A stretch of DNA of 64,000 nt from Nocardia ignorata NBRC 108230 (GCF_001612905.1 NZ_BDBI01000017.1:124001-188000), one strand, 5' to 3'. Numbered from the stretch's first letter, positions 1 through 8,657 are shown. Notes: generated by a model from the sequence alone, not told the origin. Made by a program: numbers and translations.

Positions 1-1
1 C

Positions 2-67
2 GACCGCTTCTGGCGCGAGGTGCCCGGGCTCACCGGCGAAGGCGTGGTCCCTGTCCTGCCGACCTGA
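2..67 (+). CDS. lpqB: C-terminal tail of an upstream gene, probably lipoprotein LpqB (partial)
   Basis: Only the last 21 codons are inside the window. They end WREVPGLTGEGVVPVLPT before TGA at 65-67. The assignment to LpqB, the lipoprotein linked to the MtrAB two-component system, rests mainly on gene order: in mycobacteria and relatives lpqB directly precedes the comF and hpf genes, which follow here. The fragment has no domain of its own that can be recognised, so the name is an inference from context. Confidence 0.5.
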   Translation, partial: DRFWREVPGLTGEGVVPVLPT

Positions 68-100
68 ATCTGTCGGTACCCGCTGCCATGCTCACCGGCT

Positions 101-745
101 ATGAAGGCTCTGCTCGATCTCGTGCTGCCGGTCCGCTGCGGCGGCTGTGCGCTGGCGGGCACGCCCTGGTGCGGCGCGTGCGCGGCCGAGTTGACGACGG
201 GTCCGGTGCGGGTACGTCCACGAACCGACCCCGGTGTTCCGTGCTGGGCGCTTCGCCCCTACCGCGGTCCGGCCAAGCGCGCGGTGCTGGCGGCCAAGGA
301 GCACGGCCGGCGAGACCTGGCCGACCCGCTCGGCGCCGCACTCGCCGCGGCCTTGGCCCGGTTACGGTCCGCTGACCGCCCGCTGGTGCTGATTCCGGCG
401 CCCACCCGAACATCGGCAGCCCGCAGCCGCGGCGGCGATCCCGTAGCCCGTTCTACGGCCCGCGCGGCCGGTTGGCTGATCGATTGCCGGGCCGTCGGAC
501 TGCTTCGTCTGCGGCCCGGTGTCCGTGACTCCGTCGGGCTCGGCTCGCGCGAGCGCGCACACAATCTCGCGCACAAGATCATCGCCGTGACCCCGGCCAC
601 CGCGCGGGCGCGAATTCCGGCGAATGCCGAGGTAGTGCTGGTCGACGACGTGTTGACCACCGGCGCCACCGCCACCGAGTCGATACGTGTTCTTAGCCGG
701 ATCGGCATACATCCGTGCGCTGTTTTGGTGACCTGTGCGGCTTGA
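101..745 (+). CDS. comF: ComF-family phosphoribosyltransferase-like protein
   Basis: This 214-residue protein has the two parts of the ComF family. Residues 8-30 carry cysteine pairs (CGGC and CGAC) that form a probable zinc finger. The C-terminal half holds the PRPP-binding loop VVLVDDVLTTGAT of type I phosphoribosyltransferases. In naturally competent bacteria ComFC helps DNA uptake; in actinobacteria the role is unknown, although the M. tuberculosis homologue sits in the same place. It follows the lpqB tail by 33 bases and precedes hpf. The ATG at 101 was chosen because the zinc finger begins almost at once after it. Confidence 0.9.
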   Translation: MKALLDLVLPVRCGGCALAGTPWCGACAAELTTGPVRVRPRTDPGVPCWALRPYRGPAKRAVLAAKEHGRRDLADPLGAALAAALARLRSADRPLVLIPAPTRTSAARSRGGDPVARSTARAAGWLIDCRAVGLLRLRPGVRDSVGLGSRERAHNLAHKIIAVTPATARARIPANAEVVLVDDVLTTGATATESIRVLSRIGIHPCAVLVTCAA

Positions 746-928
746 CTCAGCGAAATTTGCGTGAACAGTGGCGGACTCGTCCGTGGCGGACTAGCGTCGC
801 GAACACACACCGAACCACAGCTTCTGGGAGGTGGCGCCGCGAACTCTGGTGTCGAGCGATTCCCGATCGGCACAGCTCAATCCCGCCGCACTCGCTCTGG
901 TGTGCGGCCATATCCGGGAGGTACTCGC

Positions 929-1624
929 GTGACGACTTCTGCACGGGCATCAGTGCACGATGCTGACCCTTCGGCACTGGAGGACAGTGCCGCCGACTCG
1001 ACTCGGACACCCCACGCGGAAGTGGTGGTCTCCGGTCGCAATGTCGAAGTACCCGACCACTATCGAATCTATGTCTCGGAGAAGCTCTCCCGGCTGGAGC
1101 GCTTCGATCCGTCGATCTTCCTCTTCGATGTGGAGCTGTTCCACGAGCGCAACCGTCGTCAACGCAAGGCCTGCCAGCGCGTCGAGATCACCGCACGCGG
1201 GCGTGGCCCGATCGTGCGTGCCGAGGCGTGCGCCGACAGCTTCTATGCCGCGTTCGAGTCGGCATCACAGAAGATCGAGAGCAGGCTGCGCAGGTCCAAG
1301 GACAAGCGCCGGGTGGTGCACTACGGAGACAAGACGCCCGTCTCGGTAGCCCAGGCCACCGCGTCCCTGGTCGACGACTCGCTGTTCGCCCAGGCCAACG
1401 GGCACGTGGCGCACGAACACGACGAGGAACCCCAGGACGAGGGTCCCGGCCACATCGTGCGCACGAAGGACCATCCGGCTACGCCGATGACGGTCGACGA
1501 CGCCCTGTACCAGATGGAACTGGTGGGGCACGACTTCTTCCTCTTCCACGACAAGGAAACGGACCGGCCGTCGGTGGTCTATCGCAGACACGCCTTCGAC
1601 TACGGTCTGATCCGGTTGGTCTGA
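929..1624 (+). CDS. hpf: Long-form ribosome hibernation promoting factor
   Basis: The 231-residue protein has an N-terminal S30AE/YfiA ribosome-binding domain (about residues 30-130; GRNVEVPDHYRIYVSEKLSR) and the C-terminal dimerisation domain of long HPFs (about residues 170-231; VVYRRHAFDYGLIRLV). Long HPF silences 70S ribosomes under stress and can dimerise them. The GTG at 929 is preferred because GGGAG lies 8 bases upstream and the length matches mycobacterial homologues; an open frame reaching back to 761 would add an extension unrelated to the family. The 183-base leader (746-928) contains the 10-bp direct repeat GTGGCGGACT at 768-777 and 783-792, which could be a regulator site. Confidence 0.93.
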   Translation: MTTSARASVHDADPSALEDSAADSTRTPHAEVVVSGRNVEVPDHYRIYVSEKLSRLERFDPSIFLFDVELFHERNRRQRKACQRVEITARGRGPIVRAEACADSFYAAFESASQKIESRLRRSKDKRRVVHYGDKTPVSVAQATASLVDDSLFAQANGHVAHEHDEEPQDEGPGHIVRTKDHPATPMTVDDALYQMELVGHDFFLFHDKETDRPSVVYRRHAFDYGLIRLV

Positions 1625-1672
1625 CCCATCCTGAACTCCGGGCACCCGCGGGCGCGGGTGCCCGGATCGCGT

Positions 1673-2308
1673 TCAGCCACCGAACTTTTCGTAGTGCACG
1701 GCGTCGGTGAGCGCCCGCCGGGCCCGCCAGCCGAAGCGTTCGAGATCCGGCACTTCCTGGAACTCGTGTACCGGTCCGACGCACAGCCAGGCGATGGGCG
1801 TGATGCCCGGCGGCAGGCCGACCAGATCACTTAGGAACCCGGGTTCGTAGAACGACACCCAGCCCACACCGACCTGTTCGGCGGTCGCCGCCAGCCACAG
1901 GTTCTGGATGGCCAGCACGGTCGAGTACACACCCGTCTCCGGGACGCTGGCCCGGCCGAGTACCTGCGGTCCGCCACGCCGGTCGTCGTGGGTGACCACG
2001 ATCCCGGTACCGCTCTCGACGATCCCCTCGATCTTGATCGGGTCGAACGTCGCGGCCCGGTCGGCGGGCAGGGCGTCACGGAACTCGACGCGCTTACCCG
2101 CCACGTGATCGGCGAAGCGGCGCAAGGTCGCCGCTTCGCGGACCACGACGAAGTCCCAGGGCTGGGAATTGCCGACGCTCGGCGCCCGGTGGGCGGCGGA
2201 CAGGATCCGCCACAACGTGTCGTCGTCGACGAGTTCGCCGGTGAATTCGGCGCGCACATCGCGACGCAGACGGATCGCGTCGTAGACGCTCAGTTGCTCA
2301 GCACACAC
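1673..2308 (-). CDS. bluB: 5,6-dimethylbenzimidazole synthase (BluB, nitroreductase fold)
   Basis: BluB uses oxygen to break down reduced FMN into 5,6-dimethylbenzimidazole, the lower ligand of vitamin B12. The 211-residue protein shows the family pattern along its whole length: VYDAIRLRRDVR at the N-terminus, RAPSVGNSQPWDFV in the flavin-binding part, FDPIKIEGI in the middle, IQNLWLAATAEQVGVGWVSFY and the end region PIAWLCVGPV. No other cobalamin gene is nearby, so its role in B12 synthesis depends on genes outside this window. It is convergent with hpf, 48 bases apart. Confidence 0.9.
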   Translation of the reverse strand: MCAEQLSVYDAIRLRRDVRAEFTGELVDDDTLWRILSAAHRAPSVGNSQPWDFVVVREAATLRRFADHVAGKRVEFRDALPADRAATFDPIKIEGIVESGTGIVVTHDDRRGGPQVLGRASVPETGVYSTVLAIQNLWLAATAEQVGVGWVSFYEPGFLSDLVGLPPGITPIAWLCVGPVHEFQEVPDLERFGWRARRALTDAVHYEKFGG

Positions 2309-2331
2309 CCGTGCAGTGTGGCATTGCGGGG

Positions 2332-3573
2332 TCAGGCCGACCTACGTGCCATCCGTCGTCCGGCGGCCAGCGCGGTGCGCAATCCGCGCCTGCGACCGGT
2401 CACCGGGTCGATCGTCGGCACGGCCTTGCCCTCGAACAGGCGCTCCGACTTGGTTTCCGGTGCGTCGTCGGTGGTGTGGCGCAGGTACTTGTTGGGCAGC
2501 GACAGCTTGAGGATCGTGCGCCACGACTTGAAGTACTGCACCGGCAGCGAGCCGGTGGTGTAGGGCAGGTCGTACTTGTCGGCCAGCTCACGCACCCGCA
2601 CCGCGATTGCGGCGTAGCGGTTGCTCGGCAGGTCGGGGAACAGGTGGTGTTCGATCTGGTGGCTGAGGTTGCCGGTCATGAAGTGCATGACCGGGCCGCC
2701 GCTGATGTTGGCGCTGCCGAGCATCTGGCGCAGATACCACTCGCCCTTGGTCTCGTTCTCGATGTCGGCCTTGGTGAACTTCTCGGCGCCGTCGGGGAAA
2801 TGTCCGCAGAAGATCACCGCGTTGGTCCACACATTGCGCACCACATTGGCGGCGAAGTTGGCGGTGAGGGTAGTGAAGAACGACGGGCCGGTGAGCAACG
2901 GGAAGATCACGTAGTCCTTGGCGGCCTGCTTGCCGATCTTCTTGAGCACCAGCTTGCGGTCGGCGTCGAACTGCTTCCACTCCGGGGAGTCCTTGTCCCA
3001 CTTCTTCTTCGCCACCTTGCCCAGCTCGAGGTGCTGGATCGCGACGCCGTACTCGAACAGCGCCTGCAGCAGGAAGTTGTAGATCGGGTTGCCCAGGTAG
3101 AACGGCATCCAGCGCTGGTCGCGGGTGACGCGCAGCAGGCCGTAGCCGATGTCGTCGTCCATGCCGAGGACGTTGGTGTACTTGTGGTGCAGGAAGTTGT
3201 GGGTGATCTTCCAGTGCGCCGACGGGCCCGCGTTGTCCCACTCCCAGGACGTGGAGTGGATCTCCGGATCGTTCATCCAGTCCCACTGCCCGTGCATGAC
3301 GTTGTGCCCGATCTCCATGTTCTCGATGATCTTGGCAGTGCCGAGCAGGGCGACGCCGGCCAGCCAGGCCGGGGGCAGGAAGCTGGCGAACAGGACAGTG
3401 CGGCCGCTGATCTCCAGGGCTCGCTGTAACCGGATGACGTTGCGGATATACCGGGCGTCGGCTTCGCCTCGCGAAGATTCGATTTCGCGGCGGATCGCGT
3501 CGAACTCCGCACCGAGAGCTTCGACATCCGCGGCGGTGAGGTGCGCGTATTCCTTGACATCCGAGATCGCCAT
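2332..3573 (-). CDS. desA3: DesA3-type membrane stearoyl-CoA delta-9 desaturase
   Basis: This 413-residue integral membrane diiron enzyme is expected to introduce a delta-9 double bond into C16-C18 acyl-CoA. All three histidine boxes are present: HNVMH at residues 90-94, HNFLHH at about 125-130 and HQIEHH near 307. Hydrophobic spans lie around residues 58-82 and 220-250. In M. tuberculosis DesA3 works with the oxidoreductase Rv3230c, and a homologue of that partner is encoded here at 5164-6294. No ribosome-binding site precedes the ATG at 3573. Instead TACTGT lies 7 bases upstream on the coding strand, so the mRNA is probably leaderless with its promoter inside the operators at 3577-3610. Confidence 0.93.
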   Translation of the reverse strand: MAISDVKEYAHLTAADVEALGAEFDAIRREIESSRGEADARYIRNVIRLQRALEISGRTVLFASFLPPAWLAGVALLGTAKIIENMEIGHNVMHGQWDWMNDPEIHSTSWEWDNAGPSAHWKITHNFLHHKYTNVLGMDDDIGYGLLRVTRDQRWMPFYLGNPIYNFLLQALFEYGVAIQHLELGKVAKKKWDKDSPEWKQFDADRKLVLKKIGKQAAKDYVIFPLLTGPSFFTTLTANFAANVVRNVWTNAVIFCGHFPDGAEKFTKADIENETKGEWYLRQMLGSANISGGPVMHFMTGNLSHQIEHHLFPDLPSNRYAAIAVRVRELADKYDLPYTTGSLPVQYFKSWRTILKLSLPNKYLRHTTDDAPETKSERLFEGKAVPTIDPVTGRRRGLRTALAAGRRMARRSA

Positions 3574-3576
3574 GGC

Positions 3577-3610
3577 GGTTACAGTACCGTAGGTTACGAG
3601 AGCGTAGGTT
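3577..3610. promoter_or_regulatory. Two overlapping copies of the GGTTAC-N6-GTAGGTT operator before desA3
   Basis: GGTTAC-AGTACC-GTAGGTT (3577-3595) and GGTTAC-GAGAGC-GTAGGTT (3592-3610) share four bases and repeat with a 15-base period. Each contains the inverted core TAC-N6-GTA. They start 4 bases upstream of the desA3 ATG and cover the probable -10 element TACTGT, so a bound protein would block transcription. The same motif stands before the reductase gene (6355-6373). Confidence 0.75.
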
Positions 3611-3667
3611 GGTGATTTCCGCGATGGATTGTGGGATGTGTCCTATTGCGCGATCGAGACACAGATG

Positions 3668-5002
3668 TTATCTGAGACCGCGCGCCCTCTTCCGGAGGGC
3701 CGCCTCTTCCTGCCGCGCGCGCTTCTTCAGTGCCACCTTGGCCTCGCGCAGCACTTCCTTCTCGTGCCGTGCTTTCGCCTCGAGGCTCACCTTCGCGTCG
3801 TGCAGCGCCGAACGCAGGCCGAGGCGCTTGCCGGTCTCCGGGTCGACGCGCAGCGCCTCCGGCAACGAGATGCCGTGGAACTTGCGTTCCGAGGACGTCT
3901 CGGGGGCGTCGTCGGCGGTGCGCTTGAGGAACCGGTCGGGCAGCGCGAGCTTGTGGATGGTGCGGAAGGCCAGCAGGTACTGCTTGCCAAGCGAACCGGT
4001 GGTGTAGGGCAGGTCGTACTTGTCGCAGAGCTGACGCACCTGCGCGGCGACCTCCGGGTACCGGTTGCTCGGCAGGTCGGGAAACAGGTGATGCTCGATC
4101 TGGTAGCAGAGGTTGCCGCTCATGAACGCCATGACCGGGCCCGCCTTGAAGTTGGCGCTACCGAGCATCTGCCGCAGGTACCACTCGCCCTGGGTTTCCC
4201 CGTCGAGCTGTTCGATGGTGAATTTCTCGGCGCCGTCGGGGAAGTGCCCGCAGAAGATCACGGCGTAGGCCCACAGATTGCGCACCAGGTTGGCGGTGGC
4301 GTTGGCCTTGAGCGTCGACTTCCAGGCCGGACCGGTGAGCGCCGGGAACAGCACGAAGTCCTTCACGACCTGGCGGCCCGCCTTGCGGGCGAAGTCCTTG
4401 TTCGGCTCCGACATCAGCTGCTTGGTCGGTACGCCCGCGAGTTCCTTCTCGATCCCGAGGTCGTGCAGGGCGATGCCCCACTCGAAGGTGGCGGCCAGCA
4501 GCAGGTTCGCGGCGGGCTGCACGAGGTGCTTGGGCTCCCACGCCTCGTCGCGGGTCATCCGCAGGATGCCGAAACCCAGGTCCTCGTCCTTGCCGAGCAC
4601 GTTGGTGTAGGTGTGATGGGAGTAGTTGTGCGCGCGCCGCCACTGCGCCGACGGACCCGTCTGATCCCACTCCCAGGTGGTGGAGTGGATTTCGGGATCG
4701 TTCATCCAGTCCCACTGCCCGTGGCTGACGTTGTGCCCGAGCTCCATGTTCTCGATGATCTTGGCGACCGACAGCAACGCCGTGCCACCGAGCCACGCCC
4801 AGCGGTTGCGGCTGCCGAACAGCACCGCGCGACCCGCGACCTCGAGGGCGCGCTGGGCGGCGATGGTGCGGCGGATGTATTTGGCATCGCGCTCACCGCG
4901 CGAGGTTTCGACAGATCGTCGGATCGAGTCGAGTTCTTTGCCCAGGGTCTCGATGTCGGCCGCCGTCAGATGGGCGAAGGCCTGGATATCGGTGATGGCC
5001 AC
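3668..5002 (-). CDS. Second DesA3-like membrane fatty-acid desaturase
   Basis: This 444-residue paralogue of the neighbouring desaturase has the same three histidine boxes (HNVSH, HNYSHH, HQ-type box YQIEHHLFPDL) and similar membrane spans. It differs by a highly basic, coiled tail of about 50 residues (KVSLEAKARHEKEV and onward) that the first copy lacks. The third box reads CYQIEHH rather than SHQIEHH, so one histidine position is changed. The GTG at 5002 is chosen because AGAGAGGA precedes it and the following residues match the start of the paralogue (VAITDIQAFAHLTAAD). It lies downstream of the reductase gene but has its own palindromic promoter region, so regulation may differ from the first copy. 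Confidence 0.9.
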   Translation of the reverse strand: MAITDIQAFAHLTAADIETLGKELDSIRRSVETSRGERDAKYIRRTIAAQRALEVAGRAVLFGSRNRWAWLGGTALLSVAKIIENMELGHNVSHGQWDWMNDPEIHSTTWEWDQTGPSAQWRRAHNYSHHTYTNVLGKDEDLGFGILRMTRDEAWEPKHLVQPAANLLLAATFEWGIALHDLGIEKELAGVPTKQLMSEPNKDFARKAGRQVVKDFVLFPALTGPAWKSTLKANATANLVRNLWAYAVIFCGHFPDGAEKFTIEQLDGETQGEWYLRQMLGSANFKAGPVMAFMSGNLCYQIEHHLFPDLPSNRYPEVAAQVRQLCDKYDLPYTTGSLGKQYLLAFRTIHKLALPDRFLKRTADDAPETSSERKFHGISLPEALRVDPETGKRLGLRSALHDAKVSLEAKARHEKEVLREAKVALKKRARQEEAALRKRARGLR

Positions 5003-5100
5003 CGGGGTCCTCTCTTGTTCGGTTGACGGCCTGCACGCTCGGTCCACACACGAGGGGCCCGGCGGTGACGCTTCGGCGTCACTGCCGAGACCAGCCGCTG

Positions 5101-5120
5101 CCGGTCAGTCATATGACCGG
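5101..5120. promoter_or_regulatory. Palindrome upstream of the second desaturase
   Basis: CCGGTCA-N6-TGACCGG is a perfect inverted repeat with 7-base arms. Its centre holds a second perfect palindrome, GTCATATGAC (5108-5117). It lies about 100 bases upstream of the GTG at 5002, in the gap between two genes transcribed leftwards. The sequence differs from the desA3/reductase operator. Confidence 0.55.
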
Positions 5121-5138
5121 CGCATGATTCGAGGATAC

Positions 5139-5158
5139 CCGTAACCGAAGCGTGACGG
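5139..5158. promoter_or_regulatory. Second inverted repeat upstream of the second desaturase
   Basis: CCGTAAC-N6-GTGACGG has 7-base arms with one mismatch pair and the same 6-base spacing as the operator motif near the other lipid genes. One arm contains GTAACC, the complement of GGTTAC, so it may be a diverged relative of that operator. It ends 5 bases before the stop codon of the reductase gene and could also simply be structure in that transcript. Confidence 0.4.
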
Positions 5159-5163
5159 TGGGA

Positions 5164-6294
5164 TCAGATGTCGAGTGTGCAGTCACCCGCCGCAGCGGAA
5201 ATGCAGGTCTGTACCTTGTCGCCCGGCTGGCGTTCGTCGCCGTTGCGTAGGTCGCGGGCGTGTCCGGCCGACAGCGTGACCACGCAGGTCTGGCAGATTC
5301 CCATCCGGCAGCCGAACGGCAGCTGCACGCCCACCGACTCGCCGGCCTCGAGCAGGCTCGTCGCGCCGTCGACGGTCAGGGTGCGTCCGGTGGTGCCGAA
5401 GGTCACCGTGCCGCCCTCGCCGACCGCGGACCGTTCCACCTCGAAACGCTCGACGTGCAGCTTCTCCGGGATGCCCGCCGCCTTCCAGTGCGCTTCGATG
5501 GCGTCGAGCATGGGCGCGGGACCGCACGCCCACGTCTCACGCTCGCGCCAGTCGGGGTAGAGCTCGTCGAGGCTCGACAGCGCGAACAGGCCCTGTTCGT
5601 CGGTGAGCTGCAGGTGCGAGACGAAACTCGGGTGCTTGTCGTGCAGGGCGCGCAGTTCGGCGCCGAACATCACGTCGGCGTCGGTCGGCGCCGAGTGCAC
5701 GTGCACCACGTCGTGCACACCGTCGCGGCGGTCCATGGTGCGCAGCATCGACATCACCGGGGTGATGCCGCTGCCCGCGGTGAGGAAGAGCACCTTCTCG
5801 GGTACCGGCTGGGGCAGCACGAACCCGCCCTGCGGTGCGGCGAGCCGGACGACGGTGCCCGCGGCGACCCCGTTGACGAGGTGACTGGACAGCTTGCCTT
5901 CGGGCATGGCCTTCACGGCGATGGAGATGAGCCGCTTGCCGCCCTCGCCGGTCCAGTCCGGCGGGCAGGTCAGCGAGTAGGAACGCCAGTTCCAGCGGCC
6001 GTCGATGAGGATGCCGATGCCGATGTACTGACCCGGCTGATACTTGAAGTCGAAACCCCAGCCCGGCTTGATGACCAGCGTCGCCGAGTCGGCCGTCTCC
6101 TTGCGTACGTCGACGATGCGCCCGCGCAGTTCCCGCGCCGACCACAGCGGATTGGCCAGATGCAGGTAGTCGTCGGGCAGCAGGGGTGTGGTCACCCGGG
6201 CGACCGCGCCGCGTAGCACGTTCAGCTTGCCGCCGCGATCGGCGACCTGCGCCGCCGGTGCCTCGAGCCATTCCCGGAACTTGTTCAGGACCAT
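5164..6294 (-). CDS. Ferredoxin reductase with fused 2Fe-2S domain, electron donor for desaturases
   Basis: The 376-residue protein is a ferredoxin-NADP reductase type flavoenzyme: an FAD domain (RSYSL motif near residue 108), an NAD(P)H domain ([16 protein letters not shown] near residue 170) and a C-terminal plant-type 2Fe-2S domain with the spacing CRMGICQTC followed by a last cysteine in VQTC. It corresponds to M. tuberculosis Rv3230c, which passes electrons from NADPH to DesA3. The ATG at 6294 gives the family start [10 protein letters not shown]; an upstream open stretch to 6420 looks non-coding. It shares the GGTTAC-N6-GTAGGTT operator with desA3, consistent with joint control of the pair. 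Confidence 0.92.
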   Translation of the reverse strand: MVLNKFREWLEAPAAQVADRGGKLNVLRGAVARVTTPLLPDDYLHLANPLWSARELRGRIVDVRKETADSATLVIKPGWGFDFKYQPGQYIGIGILIDGRWNWRSYSLTCPPDWTGEGGKRLISIAVKAMPEGKLSSHLVNGVAAGTVVRLAAPQGGFVLPQPVPEKVLFLTAGSGITPVMSMLRTMDRRDGVHDVVHVHSAPTDADVMFGAELRALHDKHPSFVSHLQLTDEQGLFALSSLDELYPDWRERETWACGPAPMLDAIEAHWKAAGIPEKLHVERFEVERSAVGEGGTVTFGTTGRTLTVDGATSLLEAGESVGVQLPFGCRMGICQTCVVTLSAGHARDLRNGDERQPGDKVQTCISAAAGDCTLDI

Positions 6295-6354
6295 TGCTTC
6301 GCCGTTACTCCCTGTCGCGCATCCCAGCCACCCGCGGTGGCTCACTCGCAGCAA

Positions 6355-6373
6355 GGTTACGGCATCGTAGGTT
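6355..6373. promoter_or_regulatory. GGTTAC-N6-GTAGGTT operator before the desaturase reductase gene
   Basis: GGTTAC-GGCATC-GTAGGTT matches both arms of the two desA3 operators exactly and differs only in the six spacer bases. It is 61 bases upstream of the reductase ATG. The shared site links the two genes to one regulator, most likely of TetR type given the palindrome size. Confidence 0.75.
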
Positions 6374-6423
6374 CCGCGCCAGCCGAAGGACTGGGCCGAG
6401 AACCGCGGCGCCAGCCGCAAATG

Positions 6424-6999
6424 TCACAGCAGATCCAGGAGGAAAGGCAGTTCTTGGGTGGCGTACCAGGCCAGCTGGTGATCTTCGGCGTCGCCGAGGA
6501 CGAACTCGGCGTCCGGGTCGCCCATGTCGGCCACGTCGATCACGTCGACGGCCTTGGCCACCTGGGGTTCGGCTTCGGCCAGGTCGACGTGCACCGAGGC
6601 CACCTGGTCGTAGGTGATCGGCCCGGCCAGTTTCACCACCGCGTCGTCGAGGTCGGGGCGCAGTTTCGCGCCGGTGACGTCGGCGGCGATCACGCAGCGC
6701 CGGTAGGTCGGGCTGCCCGGGTCGGCGGCCTCGTTCGGCGCGGTGGTGTCGTCGTCGGCGTCGTCGAGTCCGTCGCGTTCGGCGGCGATCAGCCGCAGCG
6801 AGGCGCGCGCGGCCTCCGACATCGCCACCTCGGCGAGTTCGTCGTCGTCGCCCGCGGCGTAGGCCTCGCGCAGTGCGGGCGTCACCGCGAACGCGGTCGC
6901 GCCGAGCGGGAAGAATTCGCGCTCGGCGACCAGTTGCCGCAGCATCGGGATCGTCGCCGGGATGTAGACGCGCATCTTGGCGTTCTCAGAGACAGGCAC
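6424..6999 (-). CDS. DUF6912 family protein (Rv3231c-like)
   Basis: This 191-residue cytoplasmic protein matches the actinobacterial family of unknown function typified by M. tuberculosis Rv3231c, with the conserved opening MRVYIPATIPML and the segment AFAVTPALREAYAAGDDDELAEVA. There is no signal peptide or membrane span. The GTG at 6999 is used because GGAGGAG lies 7 bases upstream; the family start MRVY is 8 codons further in. It overlaps the end of the wax synthase gene by 14 bases, so the two are probably translated together. A lipid-related role is suggested only by this coupling. Confidence 0.8.
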   Translation of the reverse strand: MPVSENAKMRVYIPATIPMLRQLVAEREFFPLGATAFAVTPALREAYAAGDDDELAEVAMSEAARASLRLIAAERDGLDDADDDTTAPNEAADPGSPTYRRCVIAADVTGAKLRPDLDDAVVKLAGPITYDQVASVHVDLAEAEPQVAKAVDVIDVADMGDPDAEFVLGDAEDHQLAWYATQELPFLLDLL

Positions 7000-8395
7000 C
7001 GAGCAACTCCTCCATCGATTCGTGCACCGACGCCGCGAGGACGTCGAGATCGGCCATGGCGTCGCGGTCGGCGTTGAGTCCGTAGAAAACCTGACCGTCG
7101 TACGAGGTGAGCCCGAAGCTCAGGGTCTGATTGCGCAGCAGCGGCGACACCGGATACATCTCCAGCATGCGCGCACCGCCGATGTACATCGCGGTCTGGG
7201 GCCCCGGCGCGTTGGTGATCACCAGGTTGAAGGTGTTGTCGGCGAAGGTACTGGCCGCTCGCACACTCATCGCGTGCAGGCTGGCCGGTGCGAAGCCGGC
7301 CAGGTGCACGAGGGTGCGCGCCCGCACGCCGCGACGCTGCCTGCCCGCGGCCTCGGTGGCGTGCGAGATGTGCGAGAGCCGCATCGTCGGATTCGGTTCG
7401 CCCACCGGCAGATCGATGAGGAACGAGGACACCTCGCTGGCCGGTGTCAGCTGGTTGTCGCCGTCGACGTACACCGACATCGGCACCACCGCACGCAGAT
7501 TCGTCGATTCGACGAGTGCCTCGTTGCGCGAGAGCAGCCAATTGCGCAGGGCGCCGGTGACGACCGCGAGCACGGTGTCGTTGATCGAGCAGTCGAAATG
7601 TCTGCGGATCTTGCGGTAGTCCTCGAGGTCTGTGCGCACCACATCGAAGCGGCGGCTGCGCGAGGTGCGGGCGTTGAGCGGGCTGTCGGGTGCGCCCGAG
7701 GTGGCCGCGCGGACGGCATTGGCCGCGGCGTGCACCGCCATCCGGGCGCCGCGTACCACCCCGAACGCGCTCGAGCCCGCGTCGCGCACCGCCGAGTAGG
7801 CCTCGCGTGGTTGCGCGGCCAGTTGCGACAGCGCGCCGGCGAGCAGTTCCACATCGGTCGGTTCGCGTGGTGCGCGCCAGGCGTCGTCGGCCAGTTCGCG
7901 TGGCAGGGGGCTGTTGTCGAGGATCACGTGCCCGATCTCGAGCGCGGTGTCACCGTCGACGAGCGCCGAATGCGATTTGGTGAACACCGCGCTTCGCCCC
8001 TCGGACAGCCCTTCGATGAGGTACATCTCCCACAGCGGCCTGCCCTGGTCCAGCGGCCGGGAGGCGAGCCGGGCGACCAGGTCGTAGAGCTGTTCGTCGG
8101 TGCCGGGGGCGGGCAGCGCGGAGCGGCGGATGTGATAGCTGATGTCGAAGCGGCTGTCCTCCACCCACACCGGACGGCCGAGCGCGAGCGGGATCTCGCG
8201 CACTTTGCGGCGGTAGCGGGGAACCAGCGGCAGCCGGGATTCGACCAGCTCGATGAGCTGTTCGTAGTCGAGGACCTGGCCGGAGCCGTCGCCGGAGGAG
8301 TTCTGGAGGATCGCGAGAGAGCCGATATGAATCGGATTACTGCTCGACTCGAGCCGGTAGAACGCCGCGTCCTGCGGCGTCAATCTCGTGATCAC
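6986..8395 (-). CDS. Wax ester synthase / diacylglycerol acyltransferase family protein
   Basis: The 469-residue protein belongs to the WS/DGAT family, which transfers acyl groups from acyl-CoA to alcohols or diacylglycerol to make storage lipid. It has the N-terminal acyltransferase half, the middle PLWEMYLIEGL segment and the C-terminal motif with NxxGP (VITNAPGPQTAMYIGG). The family motif HHxxxDG reads HSALVDG here (H142, S143, D147, G148): the second histidine, usually considered the general base, is serine. The enzyme may therefore be weakly active, altered or regulatory. An operator-like repeat lies 67 bases upstream. In M. tuberculosis a tgs gene is also close to desA3. Confidence 0.9.
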   Translation of the reverse strand: MITRLTPQDAAFYRLESSSNPIHIGSLAILQNSSGDGSGQVLDYEQLIELVESRLPLVPRYRRKVREIPLALGRPVWVEDSRFDISYHIRRSALPAPGTDEQLYDLVARLASRPLDQGRPLWEMYLIEGLSEGRSAVFTKSHSALVDGDTALEIGHVILDNSPLPRELADDAWRAPREPTDVELLAGALSQLAAQPREAYSAVRDAGSSAFGVVRGARMAVHAAANAVRAATSGAPDSPLNARTSRSRRFDVVRTDLEDYRKIRRHFDCSINDTVLAVVTGALRNWLLSRNEALVESTNLRAVVPMSVYVDGDNQLTPASEVSSFLIDLPVGEPNPTMRLSHISHATEAAGRQRRGVRARTLVHLAGFAPASLHAMSVRAASTFADNTFNLVITNAPGPQTAMYIGGARMLEMYPVSPLLRNQTLSFGLTSYDGQVFYGLNADRDAMADLDVLAASVHESMEELLGACL

Positions 8396-8461
8396 GCGCT
8401 CCGATGCTCCTTCCGTTGCACGCTTCGCGCGCCTTCCCGGCGCAGATCGGGCACCGGCTAC

Positions 8462-8481
8462 ATCCTACGGCACAGTAGGTG
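8462..8481. promoter_or_regulatory. Operator variant before the wax ester synthase gene
   Basis: The core CCTAC-N6-GTAGG (8464-8479) is a perfect inverted repeat with the same spacing and the same right arm (GTAGG) as the operators before desA3 and the reductase. It suggests that the acyltransferase belongs to the same regulon. It lies in the 262-base gap between this gene and secA (8396-8657), in which no gene is visible. Confidence 0.6.
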
Positions 8482-8657
8482 AATCGTGATGCCGGGCAAG
8501 GCGCCTCACCGAATGCCGTGACCTGGGCGGATGTGAGCACCCGGTACACCGGGCATCGGTACGTGCGGCCGGGTACGGTGGTCTGCGGACTACCATTGCC
8601 ACAACACTGTGGCTCACTAGCCCGAACCCGACTCCGACCAGAGGACTGACGAGACCC

